The notes: generated from the sequence alone by a model not told the origin. Positions 10,890-21,374 are shown, counted from the first letter of the stretch. The stretch: DNA of 64,000 bases from Sycobia sp. Sy_11 (GCA_018907035.1 JACCIC010000345.1:62001-126000), one strand, 5' to 3'. Numbers and translations are program-made.

Positions 10890-11090
10890 ATTAGTCTACG
10901 GAGATAAATGTAAACAAGGACAGTCTGACTGTCATTACAATTTTAATTTAATTTTTAATTTATTTTTAATTTTTAATTTTTATTTTATTTTTATTTATTT
11001 ATTTTTATTTTTATTTTTTATTTTTATTTTTAGATTGAATTGATTAGACTGTAAGATCGATAAAAAAACAATTTATTAATACGACATGTA

Positions 11091-11640
11091 TAATAAAAAT
11101 ATAAAATTTACTACTTTAATAAAACTACTAATACTAACATATAGTCTATAGTTCATAGTAATAATAAATACTAATATATAGTAATAATTACTAATAAATT
11201 TACTACTAAATGAAACTACTCTAATCTATAGTCTAGGTAATGTCTAAATTTTTTTTCATAACGCATTAATCTTGCTTGTCACTCTTCTTCGCTTAGAACC
11301 AGGTTCGGCCAGCTTCTGAAGATTCTCTACTTTTTTGCAATGGAGTTAGGTGTAAATGAGGTTTTTCTGTAGTTACTGTTTTCCTCTCGCGTGTGTTCTA
11401 CTCTTTATTATTCTTTACTATGATTTTTCATGTCATGCCTTATTTCGTTGCGATAGTAACTCCTAAACGCTGTATTCTACTAACTCTGCTGGTTTCGCGA
11501 TATGCGGTCTTGGAGGAATATCTACAGTAACTGTATCTGGAAAAAAAACAAAACCCAAACAGCTGGACGGTGTCTACTTAGTATCTACTTAGTAATATAG
11601 ACGTTAGCATCTGGCATAAAGATCAGAACAGGTTGTGTGC
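11091..11640. other. AT-rich stretch, no gene seen
   Basis: Many short ACTA/AATA words and no recognised frame. It lies beyond the third-ORF end of GyA2 (minus direction), so it may be that element's 3' untranslated tail. Confidence 0.4.
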
Positions 11641-12442
11641 TATGGCCGAGTGCTCCTGCAACCTTCAACAGGATCTGCCCAGTGGTCTCTTGCGCTCTTG
11701 GTTGCGCGACTGTCGGCGTCTCGGCTTTTCCTAGCGCCTTTTCTGCCTCTGCCATTTCTTAGGACATCTGCCTCGGCGTCTTAGCACCTTCACCTGGCGA
11801 TTGCTTCGTGCTGTCGCCTAGTCCCTTCCCCTTCCAAGATAAAGCAGCAGGGGCCGGCCTCTCGGGAAAAGCGATGCGGGTATGGACATCCTATGTCCGA
11901 CTGTCAGATCGGTGGCACTCCGCGGTTGTGGGCAGGTGGAATACCTATGACCGCCATGACCGCAATTTTAGCAGCCATTCTTTTTCCGGGCTGCGCCTTG
12001 GTGAGCGGCCTTGCGGGATAGGATAGGTGCGGTCGCTTGGGGGTATGAAATTCTCAGGGGGGGGCTGCCATCTTCAGTTGCCATCGTCATGAGCGCTGGG
12101 ATCCTTGGGGTTGCCATAGCGAAATTTTTTATTACTTTGCCTTGCACCTTCTAGTTTTCACTGCCCGGGGGCTCTTGCCGTTTCTCTCGCTCGCCGGATA
12201 GCTGTGTCCCTACGGACCGCATGTATGCGCAGCGAGCTCCGCGGTAGAGGCGGATCTCGCCATGTTCCGGCGTACTTCCGTATACGATGGGCGCTGGCCT
12301 TCCGATTTCCACGGGTTGCTTCAGTATTATCCTCCTATGGAATTTTAGGGCCTGGCTTATAGGAGTAATGGGGGAGGGCTAATAGACTGTACTTGCTGTC
12401 GTGTAGAATATGGTATCGCTTCTCGTGGGTTACGGTCGACCA
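11600..12442 (-). pseudogene. GyA2 third ORF, C-terminal part with CCHC
   Basis: Minus-strand translation in several frames gives VRLY-type block IRLYRGARCAYMRSVGTQ (about 12190-12250), a knuckle C-stop-NCGHGGHRYSTCPQPRS (about 11930-11990), LSWKGKG near 11830, and AQPVLIF-like STQPVLIFMPDANVYIT near 11600-11640. Each block matches GyA1 in the same order. Frames are broken by several indels. The paired conservation in two copies is the main evidence that this is coding sequence belonging to the element. Confidence 0.6.
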
Positions 12443-13054
12443 CTATGCGTGTACAAGACGATTCCAATGGTTTAGTCTTGTGTGACACTTCGCTGTCGGA
12501 CTCGTAACTGACGGTAATGGTGTGGTGTTGCACAAGTCCTCGTATCTTCTCGTGACGGGATTAAAAATCAAATCAGTTTTTTTCTCCCTACATTTTACTA
12601 CTTCGGCTGTTCCTGTTGACGTTGATGTGGTACTTTTACGTCCTTCCAGACATTCGCACTGTAGTGTGTTTTCCGTAGTATAACGTCTGCGTGGAAATCT
12701 GAGCTCTTCTGCTTCTGTTGTTGTCGTAGTTTCACGTCTTCGTGGACGATCCTCTTCAATTATTACTTCCAATTGTGTTATGGTAGTTCTATGTCTTTCC
12801 GGACGATTGCACTGTTGTGGGAATGTGGTCTCTACCTCTTCTTCTGCTGTATGTTGTTGCGGACGAACGTACTCATCTTGAGCTTCCGTAGTATTACGTC
12901 GTTGCGGACGATCGCAAATGATGTTACTCTCTGCGTTTTCGGTAGTTTTACGTCGTACCGGACGGTCGCTATCGTTCTCCTCTTTGGTATCGGAAGTTTG
13001 ACACAACTGCCCTCTAGGAAACTTTGTATAGCTGACACTCTGGGCAGTGCTCAA
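12443..13054 (-). pseudogene. GyA2 third ORF, RPxRRKTT repeat region (203-codon frame)
   Basis: The longest frame of the third ORF. After residue 25 it holds about eight degenerate repeats of 17-25 residues: DRPVRRKTTE, DRPQRRNTTE, RPQQHTAE, NRPERHRTT, DRPRRRETT, FPRRRYTT, CLEGRKSTT. These are followed by an acidic and then a basic stretch and a short tail. Composition is rich in Arg, Thr and Glu. The first 20 residues are out-of-frame remains of the integrase zinc finger, because a deletion joined the finger straight to the repeats. No known fold recognised; function unknown. Confidence 0.65.
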
Positions 13055-13230
13055 TATAGCTGTAGATATCTCGTCTCATTCCTGGTCAGTAATAATCTCG
13101 AGAGACCTTGTGTAATGTTTTTTCAACACCAAAATACCAAACTGGGTGTCGGCGCGTTATGACATTCGAACATTATCCGCTCACGGTCTTTGGAAGAGAT
13201 GAATATCTTCCGGTCGTCTTTCTCGAGACC
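13045..13230 (-). pseudogene. GyA2 integrase HHCC finger remnant
   Basis: Frames on the minus strand read KDRERIMFECHN, then KTLHKVSRDYY, PGMRRDI and EHCPECQLYK, matching the GyA1 zinc finger (HECHN...YYWPGM...CPEC). The second His is lost. The catalytic core that should follow is absent: the next sequence is the RPxRRKTT repeat region. Confidence 0.75.
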
Positions 13231-13239
13231 TAGTACGTA

Positions 13240-13870
13240 CGAGTAGACGTTCGGGCGATGTTTCAAGATAAGATGTTATCTTTACTGCGCCAGTCTGGAT
13301 ATTTTTTGGTCAATCTCGAATTTCTCTGAGTTTTCTCTAGTACCAACTATCTCGTTCCATAGCGGTTATGGTAGCTGTTGGCGATATCTCTGTGGTACGG
13401 AGGCGTAAGAGCGCGTCTGACACCTTGTGTAGGGCGACTTTTCTATGAATGATCTTCATATTATAGGTCTGCAGGGCTCTGGCCCATCTTGATAATCTTC
13501 CCGTAAGGTTTTTTTTATTGTATCTAGCCATTTTAGGCTACTGTGATCAGTGATCACCCTTAATTTCGTCGCCCAACACACAGTCTCTAAATTTTTCTAC
13601 GGCCCAGAGTACTGCGAGACACTCTTTTACGATCACCGTGTCACCTCCGCCTTAGTCCATGCCCTGCTCACATAAGCGATAGAGTGCTCTTCATATTCCA
13701 TGTCTTGACTAAGTAGGGCATTGAGGACGTAGTTGCTAGCAACAGTTTGTAGAATATATGGCCTACTCTGTACGGGGAGCACTAATACGGGAGCTTACAT
13801 TAGCAAGATATGCAGTCGGCTAAATGTGTCCTCCTGGAGTTTGTCCCAGTGCCATCTCTTAGTAAGCAGT
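13240..13870 (-). pseudogene. GyA2 RT end and RNase H remnant
   Basis: Minus frames show APVLVLPVQSRPYILQTVAS (the TDAS motif reads TVAS, so its Asp is lost), KECLAVLWAVEKFRDCVLG and the open frame 13337-13531 with LSRWARALQTYNMKIIHRK. These match the GyA1 RNase H. The RT palm is missing. The right edge near 13870 meets low-complexity DNA. Confidence 0.8.
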
Positions 13871-14310
13871 CTTTCTTAGTCTACTATGTAGGAATAGTGT
13901 GAAGGAATATGAAAGGAAAGATAATGAAGACAGCGAAGAAAGAGAGAAATAACAATGATAAAAAGCGAGAGATTGTAGAAACCGCGAAGATAATAAAGTT
14001 GCGAGAAGAAGTAAGAAAAAGAACGAGGGAGAAAAGAGCAATACCGTACACCGAGAGGAAGGACGCCCAAGGGAACCGGTGCCCCCCCCCCCCAATATCG
14101 TTCCCCAGGTCGGCCCTCCGGGCGTGGTGCTCGCGCGAGATGCGCGCCTCTCAATTGTACCGAGTATAGGATTAGTGCAAATAAAAACGCGTCTGTGCTC
14201 CCGAGAGAGGGAGTTGACAAGGTAAAATCTAAATTTTCTTTCCTGTCGTCACATCACTTTTCCCTCCTTTCCTTTATGCCCTACCAATTGTTACGCCTTT
14301 GAAATCTAGT
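13871..14310. other. Low-complexity purine-rich stretch and unassigned DNA
   Basis: AAG/GAA-rich DNA gives Lys-Glu-Arg frames on the plus strand and Phe-Ser-Leu frames on the minus strand. A C10 run lies near 14083. No domain recognised. Confidence 0.4.
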
Positions 14311-14348
14311 ACAGATATATATAATGGATATATATCTGTATATATATA

Positions 14349-14406
<58 letters not shown>

Positions 14407-14412
14407 TATATA
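14311..14412. repeat. (AT)n microsatellite
   Basis: About 100 bases of nearly pure TA dinucleotides with a few G/C interruptions at the edges. Confidence 0.95.
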
Positions 14413-14690
14413 AACCCTGAACTCCCCATAGAATTCCTCCCTAGACTTCTGGACAGCGTATTTGACCGCCCATATTCCACTCCCCAAGATATGAACACAA
14501 AACTCCCTGTATAAGTCATTCAAATACACCTGGACATCGTATTCTTCCTAACGCTAATCCTCCGTATACATCGTCCACAGACTTTTGGACACCGTAATCT
14601 ACCACGTAGTCCAAACACGAAATTTCCTGTAAAAGTCGTCCACAGACACATGAACATTGTATTCCAGCGTTACGAGATTACTCGTAGAAG
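14413..14690 (-). repeat. Degenerate tandem repeat that is periodic at protein level
   Basis: Four copies of the theme 'ACTCCCxGTATAAGTCxTCCA' and 'CACCTGGACATCGTATT' begin near 14421, 14501, 14556 and 14619. On the minus strand they translate, with frame changes, as related peptides (VQKSREEFYGEFRVYI, YLNDLYREFCVHI, VQKSVDDVYGG, VHVSVDDFYRKFRV). Similarity at the residue level suggests a coding tandem repeat of about 27 residues, now broken. Family unknown. Confidence 0.5.
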
Positions 14691-14927
14691 CGGTCTATAT
14701 TTTTTTTTCTATACGTATATGTATTTAACATAGATATATAAATAGATTTTTTAATTTATTTATTTAACGTAGATATATATATAATAATGCTAATGTTGGT
14801 ATTACACGTACCGTATGTGAGGAAGTGTTGGTGCGTGCGTGAATGTGCGTCGCCACTGCAACGCACCGACTGGATCCGTCGACTGCTGGAAAGGGGAACG
14901 GAAAAACAGACACAGGAAGATTGAACT
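14691..14927. other. AT-rich stretch, no gene seen
   Basis: Contains short TATA-rich runs and the segment GCTGGAAAGGGGAACGG (about 14885-14900), which resembles 8000-8025 (GCTGGAAAGGGGACAGGG). No frame recognised. Confidence 0.35.
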
Positions 14928-15578
14928 AAAATGCGTTAGATTTGGAAACTTAACAAATGCCGGTTTTTTAACAAGACTTCATTAGAACGTCGAGCGAAAG
15001 CACATTAAATACACACTAACTCCCTGCGTTTTTCACGGCGCGTTGTAACGCGGCACGAGCGAAGTGATATATACTATACACGATCGTTCGCGGGGACAAT
15101 GCTAACGGGGCTGAAAACCTGGTAACGGAAGGACATCGACGCGGGCGCGCGAGGTGCGGGTATTTACTTGACATAGCGACGACGGGGCCTGACTCGAGAG
15201 AAAGTGTGTATTCTCTCCGGCGAGAGGAGATCAAGAGATATGTATAATAAATACTGTAGGTACTTGTCCTGTAAATGTGACTGCATCGATGATGACGGTA
15301 TCCAACGGTGGAAAAGACACGGGTGTATTTTTTTGTCGGCTGTTGGGATGTGCGCTCATAGCCTTGGTGCTGTTTATTCCTACAGGCTGCCTGAAGGCCA
15401 GACAAAATCCAGGGCGAACTCTACAGGTTTGCTGGCGGCTGGTAGCTTTAACGAGAGGCGTCTAGTCTGCCTGAAGGTCGAGACGAGAAAAAGGAACGTG
15501 CTCATTCCTTTTTCAATTCCTCTACACGAACACTCGCGGATTTAAGCGAACGCATGAATACGTGACCGCCAAATCGAG
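14928..15578 (-). repeat. GyA3 left LTR-like direct repeat
   Basis: This 651-bp segment matches 25147-25919 in the same orientation: AAAATGCG at the start, GCGAGGTGCGGGTATT in the middle and CGACCGCCAAATCGA at the end. Between the two lie minus-strand GyA3 Gag, integrase and third ORF, so they fit LTRs of one element. On the minus strand an AATAAA lies near 15375. A GAAAAAGG...CCTTTTTC hairpin (15488-15513) is shared. This copy lacks the long (CT)n arrays of the right copy. LTR status is inferred. Confidence 0.6.
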
Positions 15579-16240
15579 GCTCACAAGTTGTTCTAAAAGA
15601 AAGAATCTATGATAGCACTCGCGAGTATTTTACATCAGTCGTAGGTGTTCCGCTGGTTCTTATTATTATATTAATTAATAATTCAATTATTATATAATAT
15701 ATCGAGTAGTATACTCGATATAGTTTACTCTTTTTTTCCCTTGTTTTCTTTTTCTAATACTATTACTAAGTTAACCTGCTTATACTAATTCTAAAGCTAA
15801 CGTTATTGTCTAACCTAATTATTATGAATTAATTCTATAAACTACTACTATCATTGACTAACTGGAACTACTACCAATGCTTACTAAACTATCCTAGTTC
15901 TATTCTGCCTGTCCTAGTTCTTGCTACTATTCTATGACTAGATCCTATGCTCATGAATAGCTAACTTAATTCTAGTATAGGTATCACTGCCGGCGTCTTC
16001 TTCTTTTATCAATGTAGACTTGGCTGTTCGCACGTTCTGCCTTTTTTTTGACTACATGCTGGGCGAGTATTTTGCTCGTGCTGCGTCTTCTTCATTCTTC
16101 TACGCGGTTAATGCTGAAAAATTTGTTGTGCTTTGTGTACTGTAATAGCTGGTTGAATCGGGTACAGCGTTGATGGTACGGACAAGTAGCCTACTGTACT
16201 TTTCAGCCATTTCTCGCTCTTCTTGTTTTCGATGGGGTTG
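15579..16240. other. AT-rich stretch, no gene seen
   Basis: Dense in CTA/CTAA words like the tails of GyA1 and GyA2 third ORFs. It is a plausible 3' untranslated tail of GyA3, between the third ORF and the LTR-like repeat. No frame recognised. Confidence 0.4.
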
Positions 16241-16249
16241 ATTCTATCT

Positions 16250-16565
16250 CTATGTTTCTCGGTTATCCAGTGACTTTAAGTGGCATCGCTCTCTTCGCGG
16301 TAGGTGTAAATAACGAGGGCGACGTTGGGGGAAAATTCTGGGGACCTGTTTTGTTTACTCCAACCATTTGTAGTATTATTTGTTCATTTTCAACTACTTC
16401 TTGGGCCATTTGTAATTTTTTCCAGGAGACATTTGTAAATAAGTTTTTCTTTCTCTGTGGCCATTTGCAATTTAACGACTTCCTTGGGCCATTTCTTACT
16501 AATTTCTTTCTGTGAATTCTAACCCTTTTTTGGGTCCATTTGTAACTGACTTTATTTAGGACCAC
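16250..16565 (-). pseudogene. GyA3 third ORF, repetitive C-terminal stretch
   Basis: A 100-codon minus frame built from a recurring Lys-Trp/Met-x-Gln theme (YKWTQKRV, NGPRKSLNCKWPQRKK, LQMAQEVV, LQMVGVNK). In DNA the word GGGCCATTTGTAA recurs about six times between 16355 and 16545 at irregular spacing. It follows the weak RPxRR-like remnant near 16950, in the position where GyA1 and GyA2 have more repeats. The R-C-A-MRSV and CCHC blocks were not found here. Confidence 0.45.
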
Positions 16566-17017
16566 CTGTCACTTTCTTTCTCTTGGGGCCCTATCTTCAT
16601 AATTTTACCATATCTTCAGAATTTCTATGCACCACTATTTTCCTACGGGATGCCTCTAATGGTCCTGTTTTGTGAGAGCCGCCGCTGTTCAACTCGTCGT
16701 CTACACATATCTTATCTCCAAGGTCCTCATATATTGGCTTGAAAAGGCTGTAGAGCCAGTCCGTATTTTTCTTTTTTCTTTTTTGTTCTTTTTCTTCATC
16801 TCTTTTATCATCTCTTCTATCTTCTCTTCTATATTTTTCGCCTTCCTATCTTTATTCTTTAGCTACTTTTTCCTCTTTTTTTCTGCGTCTTTAAAATTCT
16901 CTCCTATTCCGTCTTCTGATGTTATTATTCTGCTGACGGTGTGGCTTTTACGTTTTTGCGGACAGGCCTCTTCTATTGTTTCTGATTCACAGCTCTTTTC
17001 GGTATTATCCATAGGGA
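16566..17017 (-). pseudogene. GyA3 third ORF, Lys/Arg-rich stretch with one RPxRR-like unit
   Basis: Minus frames give CPQKRKSHT near 16935-16965, a single recognisable unit of the repeat seen in GyA1 and GyA2, followed by a long Lys/Arg/Glu-rich low-complexity run (plus strand TTTCTTTTT-rich). Stops are frequent. Confidence 0.5.
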
Positions 17018-17390
17018 TTAGTTGAAGCGGAGCATCGCACTGTCTTTCTGCGGGTTGTTCGTTAAATGGGGGGGGGGGCTGGGAAGTTCGTGTACGGAAT
17101 TTTCTAACGCGGACACGTTAATGTCTATCAAAGACATTTTAAAGGAAACTTGGTCGTCGGTTTCTATACCTATCGCACTCCCAATCACTTCTACGACCTC
17201 TTGCGTCGAGTGCAAACTGAACTCGATGAGATCCGGTTGTTCCAGCTCTTCTAAAGCTCGGGTCACCTCGGTTAAAACGAGGTTCGTACGTGCCTGTGTC
17301 GGGGGGCCCGGATGTGCTTGCGGTGTTATGACGTCGTTGGGGGCTGTCCCACAATCTTCTCCTTGTTCGGAGGCTTAAATTTCGGGATTT
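17018..17390 (-). pseudogene. GyA3 third ORF, N-terminal domain
   Basis: The 82-codon minus frame starting at 17266 reads MTRALEELEQPDLIEF, then STQEVVEV and SLIDINVSALENS. The matching GyA1 stretch (ALEEVQKSRLNLIQF, TEDLAEVEPAM, SLLDTSIPTLENP) lies in the same place after integrase. The domain is short, acidic and not recognised. A second overlapping frame (17139-17354) is probably a shadow. Confidence 0.6.
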
Positions 17391-17529
17391 CTATCCCTCT
17401 TGGTTCGCATGGCTAGTTGGTTAGTATCGACCTCCGCAATCCTCGGACCTGCCACATTGTCATTGCATTATGGCAATTGTTATTGCCAAGACCTGAAATG
17501 GAATTTGAGGTGTTAGGCTGATAATATTT
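17391..17529 (-). pseudogene. GyA3 integrase C-terminal end (after Ra insertion)
   Basis: Minus translation gives MWQVRGLRRSILTN, PCEPRGIEIP and KIVGQPPT, matching the last part of the GyA1 integrase (YRVNGRGSELRRSVMSD, KKCGDQPP). The preceding part of integrase lies at 21.44-21.8 kb, so the R1-like element Ra was inserted between. Confidence 0.65.
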
Positions 17530-18053
17530 CTTTAAGTCTGACATTTGGAATCTATTTATTGGTGCTCCAGTTATAGGTGCAATAAATTTGGGGGCTAGCT
17601 TTGCCGCTTTTTCGCTTTATCGGCTGGTTGTGCTCGAGAGCTTTGCAGTATTGCTGATCTTTTCTTATTGGTACAGATCTGTACATCACTGCGACTTTTG
17701 TGGACCTACAGTTTATAGTGGGTTCAAAAAAAACACTTTTTATTGCACCTTGTATATTCATACTAGAGTTGAACCAGTGTAAAAGCTGGTTTTTCTTATT
17801 GCTAATTGTATATTGCGATTTGTAGACCAGTGTATCGTGCTGGTCTACTTATTTAGGAAAAAATAATTTATTTGTGTATGTGTATATATTGCCTTATGAT
17901 TTAGTTGCGGTTAGTTTATTTACAGTTTTGTGAACCGGTGTATGGCGCCGGTCCACTATATCAGTGTATATACTTTGCTTATGTAAAAAAAATTTTATTT
18001 GTATAAGATCCTTTTTATATATTTTCCTTTACAACTATCAATTCCCTACCTAA
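17530..18053 (-). other. Ra 3' untranslated region
   Basis: Noncoding segment after the last stop, strongly similar to 43990-44450 (shared CTTTATCGGC, GACCAGTGTATxGTGCTGGTC and GGCGCCGGTCCAC). It contains several near-palindromes of the form ACCAGTGTATA...CTGGT, which may fold as hairpins and mark the RNA for the element's own RT. That role is inferred. Confidence 0.6.
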
Positions 18054-18549
18054 CTATTCAGGTTCCACTATTATATCTGATTCAAGCAGATTTTCTATTG
18101 CTTCTAGAGACTCTTTTGTTTGTAGCAGGTCTGTGACTAGTTTCTTTAGTGCTTTGTAATGCACTTGGCTCAATAGAGCTCTGAGCTCAATAGAGGTATT
18201 ATTTTCTCTCTGGAACCTGATCCTGATATCCTCGTATTGGGATAGTCGGTCAGGACAGGCTTTGATGCGTCTACCTCCCCGCATGTGCATGTATCGCTCT
18301 CTCTTAGATGAAATCGAGAGAGATACGGCCCGAAGTCACCATACGCAGTGAGGAACTGTATTGGTCATTGCGACGGCATGATCCAGTCTGCCTTAATCCT
18401 ATCTCTGACATTAGGTAGGTAAGAATGTGTCTGCCTACCTTTTGTCGAGTGATTCCAGATCCTCTACCAGTCATCGAGAGATCTTTCTGATATCTCTCTC
18501 GCGGCACGACGTTGGTCCTTAGGCGAAGCTGCATTTTTACGATTATCAT
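18054..18549 (-). pseudogene. Ra ORF2 C-terminal domain
   Basis: Two minus frames (18304-18549 and 18054-18290) form the end of the R1-type ORF2: TRQKVGRHILTYLMS, GLRQTGSC and SSLRMVTSGRISLDFI, then a basic/acidic tail. The element's CT-rich spot CGCTCTCTCT lies at 18293-18304; in Rb and Rc it is a long (CT)n array. A frame break falls at this spot. Confidence 0.65.
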
Positions 18550-18590
18550 ACAGTTCCGCTCTACGCCTGCATTCTAGCACGATGGGAAGT

Positions 18591-18995
18591 TTACTTCGCT
18601 ACCACTGCTAGGGCGTCTGTTGAGGTAGTTCCGTATACATCGGTGACTCTAATGAGCGCGTGGTTTTGAGTATTTGCCAACTTGCGTTGCTGTTCCACAC
18701 ACATCAAATCGTGCGCCGCCGTATAGGTTGCGATATGTGTGAATAGCCCGGTATGGATAGTACTAAGCGCCTTAAATTTAAGGCCCCATTCCCATCTACC
18801 CAGGCGTCCAATCCTGTTAAACAAATCCACACATTTGGATTGTACCGCTTTCAAATGGCAATCGATTTTAAGATGTTTGCCGAAGTGGATTCCAAGGTAT
18901 CGTACGCTTTTTAATCTCTTGACCCTCGAGTTGCGGACCGTAATTCGGGGGGGACTTACGGGTGAAGATGACCTCTCAAAATCAATATCCCACAC
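18591..18995 (-). pseudogene. Ra ORF2 post-palm (thumb) region
   Basis: A 134-codon minus frame with VRNSRVKRLKSVRYLGIHF, the K-x-x-RYLG-type segment that follows the RT palm in R1 and I group elements, then LFNRIGRLGRWEWG. Rc has the same segment (RVQRLERVRYLKIHFG). The palm with its YADD box is missing upstream: WCRLNKMRLASHKC follows the endonuclease linker directly. Confidence 0.75.
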
Positions 18996-18999
18996 TTAT

Positions 19000-19373
19000 G
19001 AGAGGCCAGCCTCATTTTATTGAGGCGACACCAAGATTCCACTTTTTCAATGTACTCTTTTCTGGCCGCTTTGTATTCTTTCTTGAGGTGCTCCCGTATA
19101 ACGGAATCACGCTCTTTCTCGAATACTCAACGGGCTCTATTTGTAACCCTTTTCTACCTATCTAAGTTAGGATATCACCAGGGAACCCTCCTAACAGCTG
19201 CCCTACTCCTCGATATGGCAGCGTTGCACGCTTTCTCAAAGTGGCTGTCAATGAGTGAACTCTCTGAATAGTTTCCATTTTGGAGCCGGGCATTTCTGTA
19301 GGGACCTGGTCCCATTCATTCTCTAGTACAGCGTGGAATATATCCCAGTGCGCTTTCTATGTGAAGTATCGTT
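19000..19373 (-). pseudogene. Ra endonuclease-RT linker, deletion junction
   Basis: Minus translation gives RVHSLTATLRKRATLPY, KRVTNRARRVFEKERDSV and REHLKKEYKAARKEYIEKVE, a linker also found in Rc and Rd. It joins straight to the thumb (SWCRLNKMRLASHK), so about a whole RT domain was lost between them. Confidence 0.7.
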
Positions 19374-19974
19374 TTAGTTTCTTGCTCCGATTAAGTGGTA
19401 CGCGATCGTTCTATGATCACTCGAGGTCCAGTGCTCTCTGACGGCCCATCCTGTGATGAGTGTCTCAAGATTCGTGGTGACAAGACTTATACCCACGTTT
19501 CTTTCTCCAAGTTCATTGGAGACGGTAGCGATACTACTTGGCACATTGGCGATCCGGAGATTCCACTGCGCTATAAAATTATCTACTTTCTCCCCTTTGC
19601 GGTTAGTGCGATCAGACTCCCCACAGGGGGGAACAGGCATTGGAATCAGCACCTATTAGTGCCATCCTCCCTCGAAGTGCGTGCAGCACTTTACCTAAGT
19701 ATGTAAGGTGTACCCCTATTTCGTAGCTCAGCTGGAAGTATCCACTGACCACATAGATCGTTAAAGAATGCAGCCTAACCTCCGCTACAGCGAAGTATGT
19801 ATTTGTTAAGTCCGTTAATTTTAGCACTGTCACCTCGGGGTTGAGGACTGCTATAGCCGCCCAGGGGATTTGCCCGTCAACATATACCATCCTTGTGCGT
19901 AGCCCGAATCTCTCTATTCGGGCACTACGCTGGTATGGCTCCTGGAGAAGCAGGATGTCTACTCCTCTTTTCAC
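19374..19974 (-). pseudogene. Ra apurinic-type endonuclease domain
   Basis: Two overlapping minus frames (19612-19974 and 19374-19652) make up an EEP-fold endonuclease that would nick the target. Catalytic-type motifs remain: ILLLQEPYQ (Glu), IGADSNA (Asp-x-Asn) and SDHRTI (Ser-Asp-His). One frameshift near 19630 breaks the frame. Rc shares VTVLKLTxLTN and SGYxQxSxEI. Confidence 0.8.
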
Positions 19975-20089
19975 TCATTTTGATCTTATTTCTGGAGTGA
20001 CCCTGCGAACTCTTCTGGCATTTTGCTGCGCAAAGCGCAGGACAGGTCCACTTCGATTATTTCGTCCATTATTGGCCATAGTCCGTGGA

Positions 20090-21374
20090 TTTAACTAATC
20101 TTTCCATAGCAGCTTTGTACGGAGGACACTTGTTGTCTATTGAGCCGTGGTTCCTTGGCCTTTTGGCCTTTTTGCAATTAACACACTTCGGTGCTCATTC
20201 TTTTGTTATATAATCTTTGCTACCATGTCCCTCTGAAATACAGTGGGAGCAGCATTGCTGAGATTTGCAATGTTTTGCTACGTGCCCATACCCTTGGCAC
20301 TTGTAGCATCTTGTGACGCTGAGGTAATCCCGTATTCTGCAAGAGAGCTGCTCAACGTAGGCCCTCTTACGTTGTAACAGTTTGCCCCTTATTTCAGGGG
20401 ATACCTCCACCACCCAATATATGGCCATATCGCTCCTTTTCCCCGAAGCGGGGCTTGAAGAATTGAGAGAATTCCTCACTTGTTGGGTACGTCGTAGACT
20501 ATGAGTCTTAGCTTTTCTATTGTTGGAGCCTCAATATCAAAAAGCTCGGTAATGCTTGTTGAAGCTTTTAGTTTCTCGAGGCCGGCCTCAGTTTCAGTCT
20601 TCTCAAGGAGACCCCGCCTGGTCTCTCTAATGTTCCTTATTTGAACCTTGGCCTGACTCGGGTTGAAGATCTTTTCCAAGACTTCTTTAGCTTTACTAGT
20701 TGAGGATATCTTTTCCTCGTCCGTCGGCTTCAGAAAGACCACTTTTGGCGATGTTCTGATTGCGGCCTTCGCAACTTGGGCCTTAGGAGCGACCAACTTG
20801 CGTTCTGCCTGTTTTTGCATTATTTTGGATACTGCAGATGCGTAGGTCTACGGTTCCTTATTTTTTCCGCGCGAGCACACATTAACTCTCTCAAGCTTTT
20901 CATCCCCTCCTTCCTCATTCCTCTATCACCTGCTGATTTGAGAGCTGCCTTAATGATTTCAAAGTGGTCCGCCGCCTGGGCTAGGACCTCCAGGCAGTCC
21001 CTGGTAGTGTTTCCAGGGGTCGTCTCATGCACTGGTGCTGCTCTTCTTACCTCTGTTGTTTACCCCACCTTTGTTGTTTTGCTGACCTCTATATTCGTTG
21101 TTTTGGGTAGCTGTTCTGCGTTGTCGGCCCTGAGGAGGGGCTGACTGTCTTGTCAGCATTTTGTCGGCATTTACTCGCCGCTTGGGTGGCTGTTGGTTTG
21201 GCATCTCCTGCCTTGGTGAGCCTCACCTGCGGCGTCTTTTTGAGCTCTGAGCTCCCTCTCTGTAGTTCGAGACCTGGTGGGCTTCCTGGTCTCCCTAGCT
21301 TCCTTAACTTTCTCCTTCTCTTCCTCTCCTCTCTTCTTACTATTTGTTTTCATCATATGTTGTCGTAGGTCCAC
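20090..21374 (-). pseudogene. Ra ORF1 (Gag-like, three CCHC knuckles)
   Basis: Four minus frames in series (21171-21374, 20820-21032, 20476-20820, 20195-20479) make up ORF1, the nucleic-acid-binding protein of R1/I-type elements. A charged N-terminus (KKRGEEEKEKVKEARE) is followed by a helical stretch, a TPTIEKLRLIV-type segment and zinc knuckles CYKCQGYGHVAKHC, CSHCISEGHGSKDY (last Cys lost) and CVNCKKAKRPRNHG further down near 20150. Frameshifts separate the frames. Confidence 0.8.

Larger units (their letters stand above)
10044..11090 (+). mobile_element. PLE P1, plus-strand 3' half
   Basis: Begins in the region between RT and endonuclease (compare 39190-39300 in P4), runs through the GIY-YIG frame, a 3' segment, a hammerhead-like motif, an intron-like segment and an AT-rich tail ending in CTGTAAGA...ATAAAAAAACAATTTATTAAT near 11050-11080. 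No RT domain is present, so the copy is 5' truncated. Stops split the frames after 10506. Confidence 0.85.

Noticed and set aside
14341..14400. AT array as a replication origin or promoter
   Set aside because: A simple (AT)n microsatellite with no initiator or adjacent gene; four similar arrays occur in the window.
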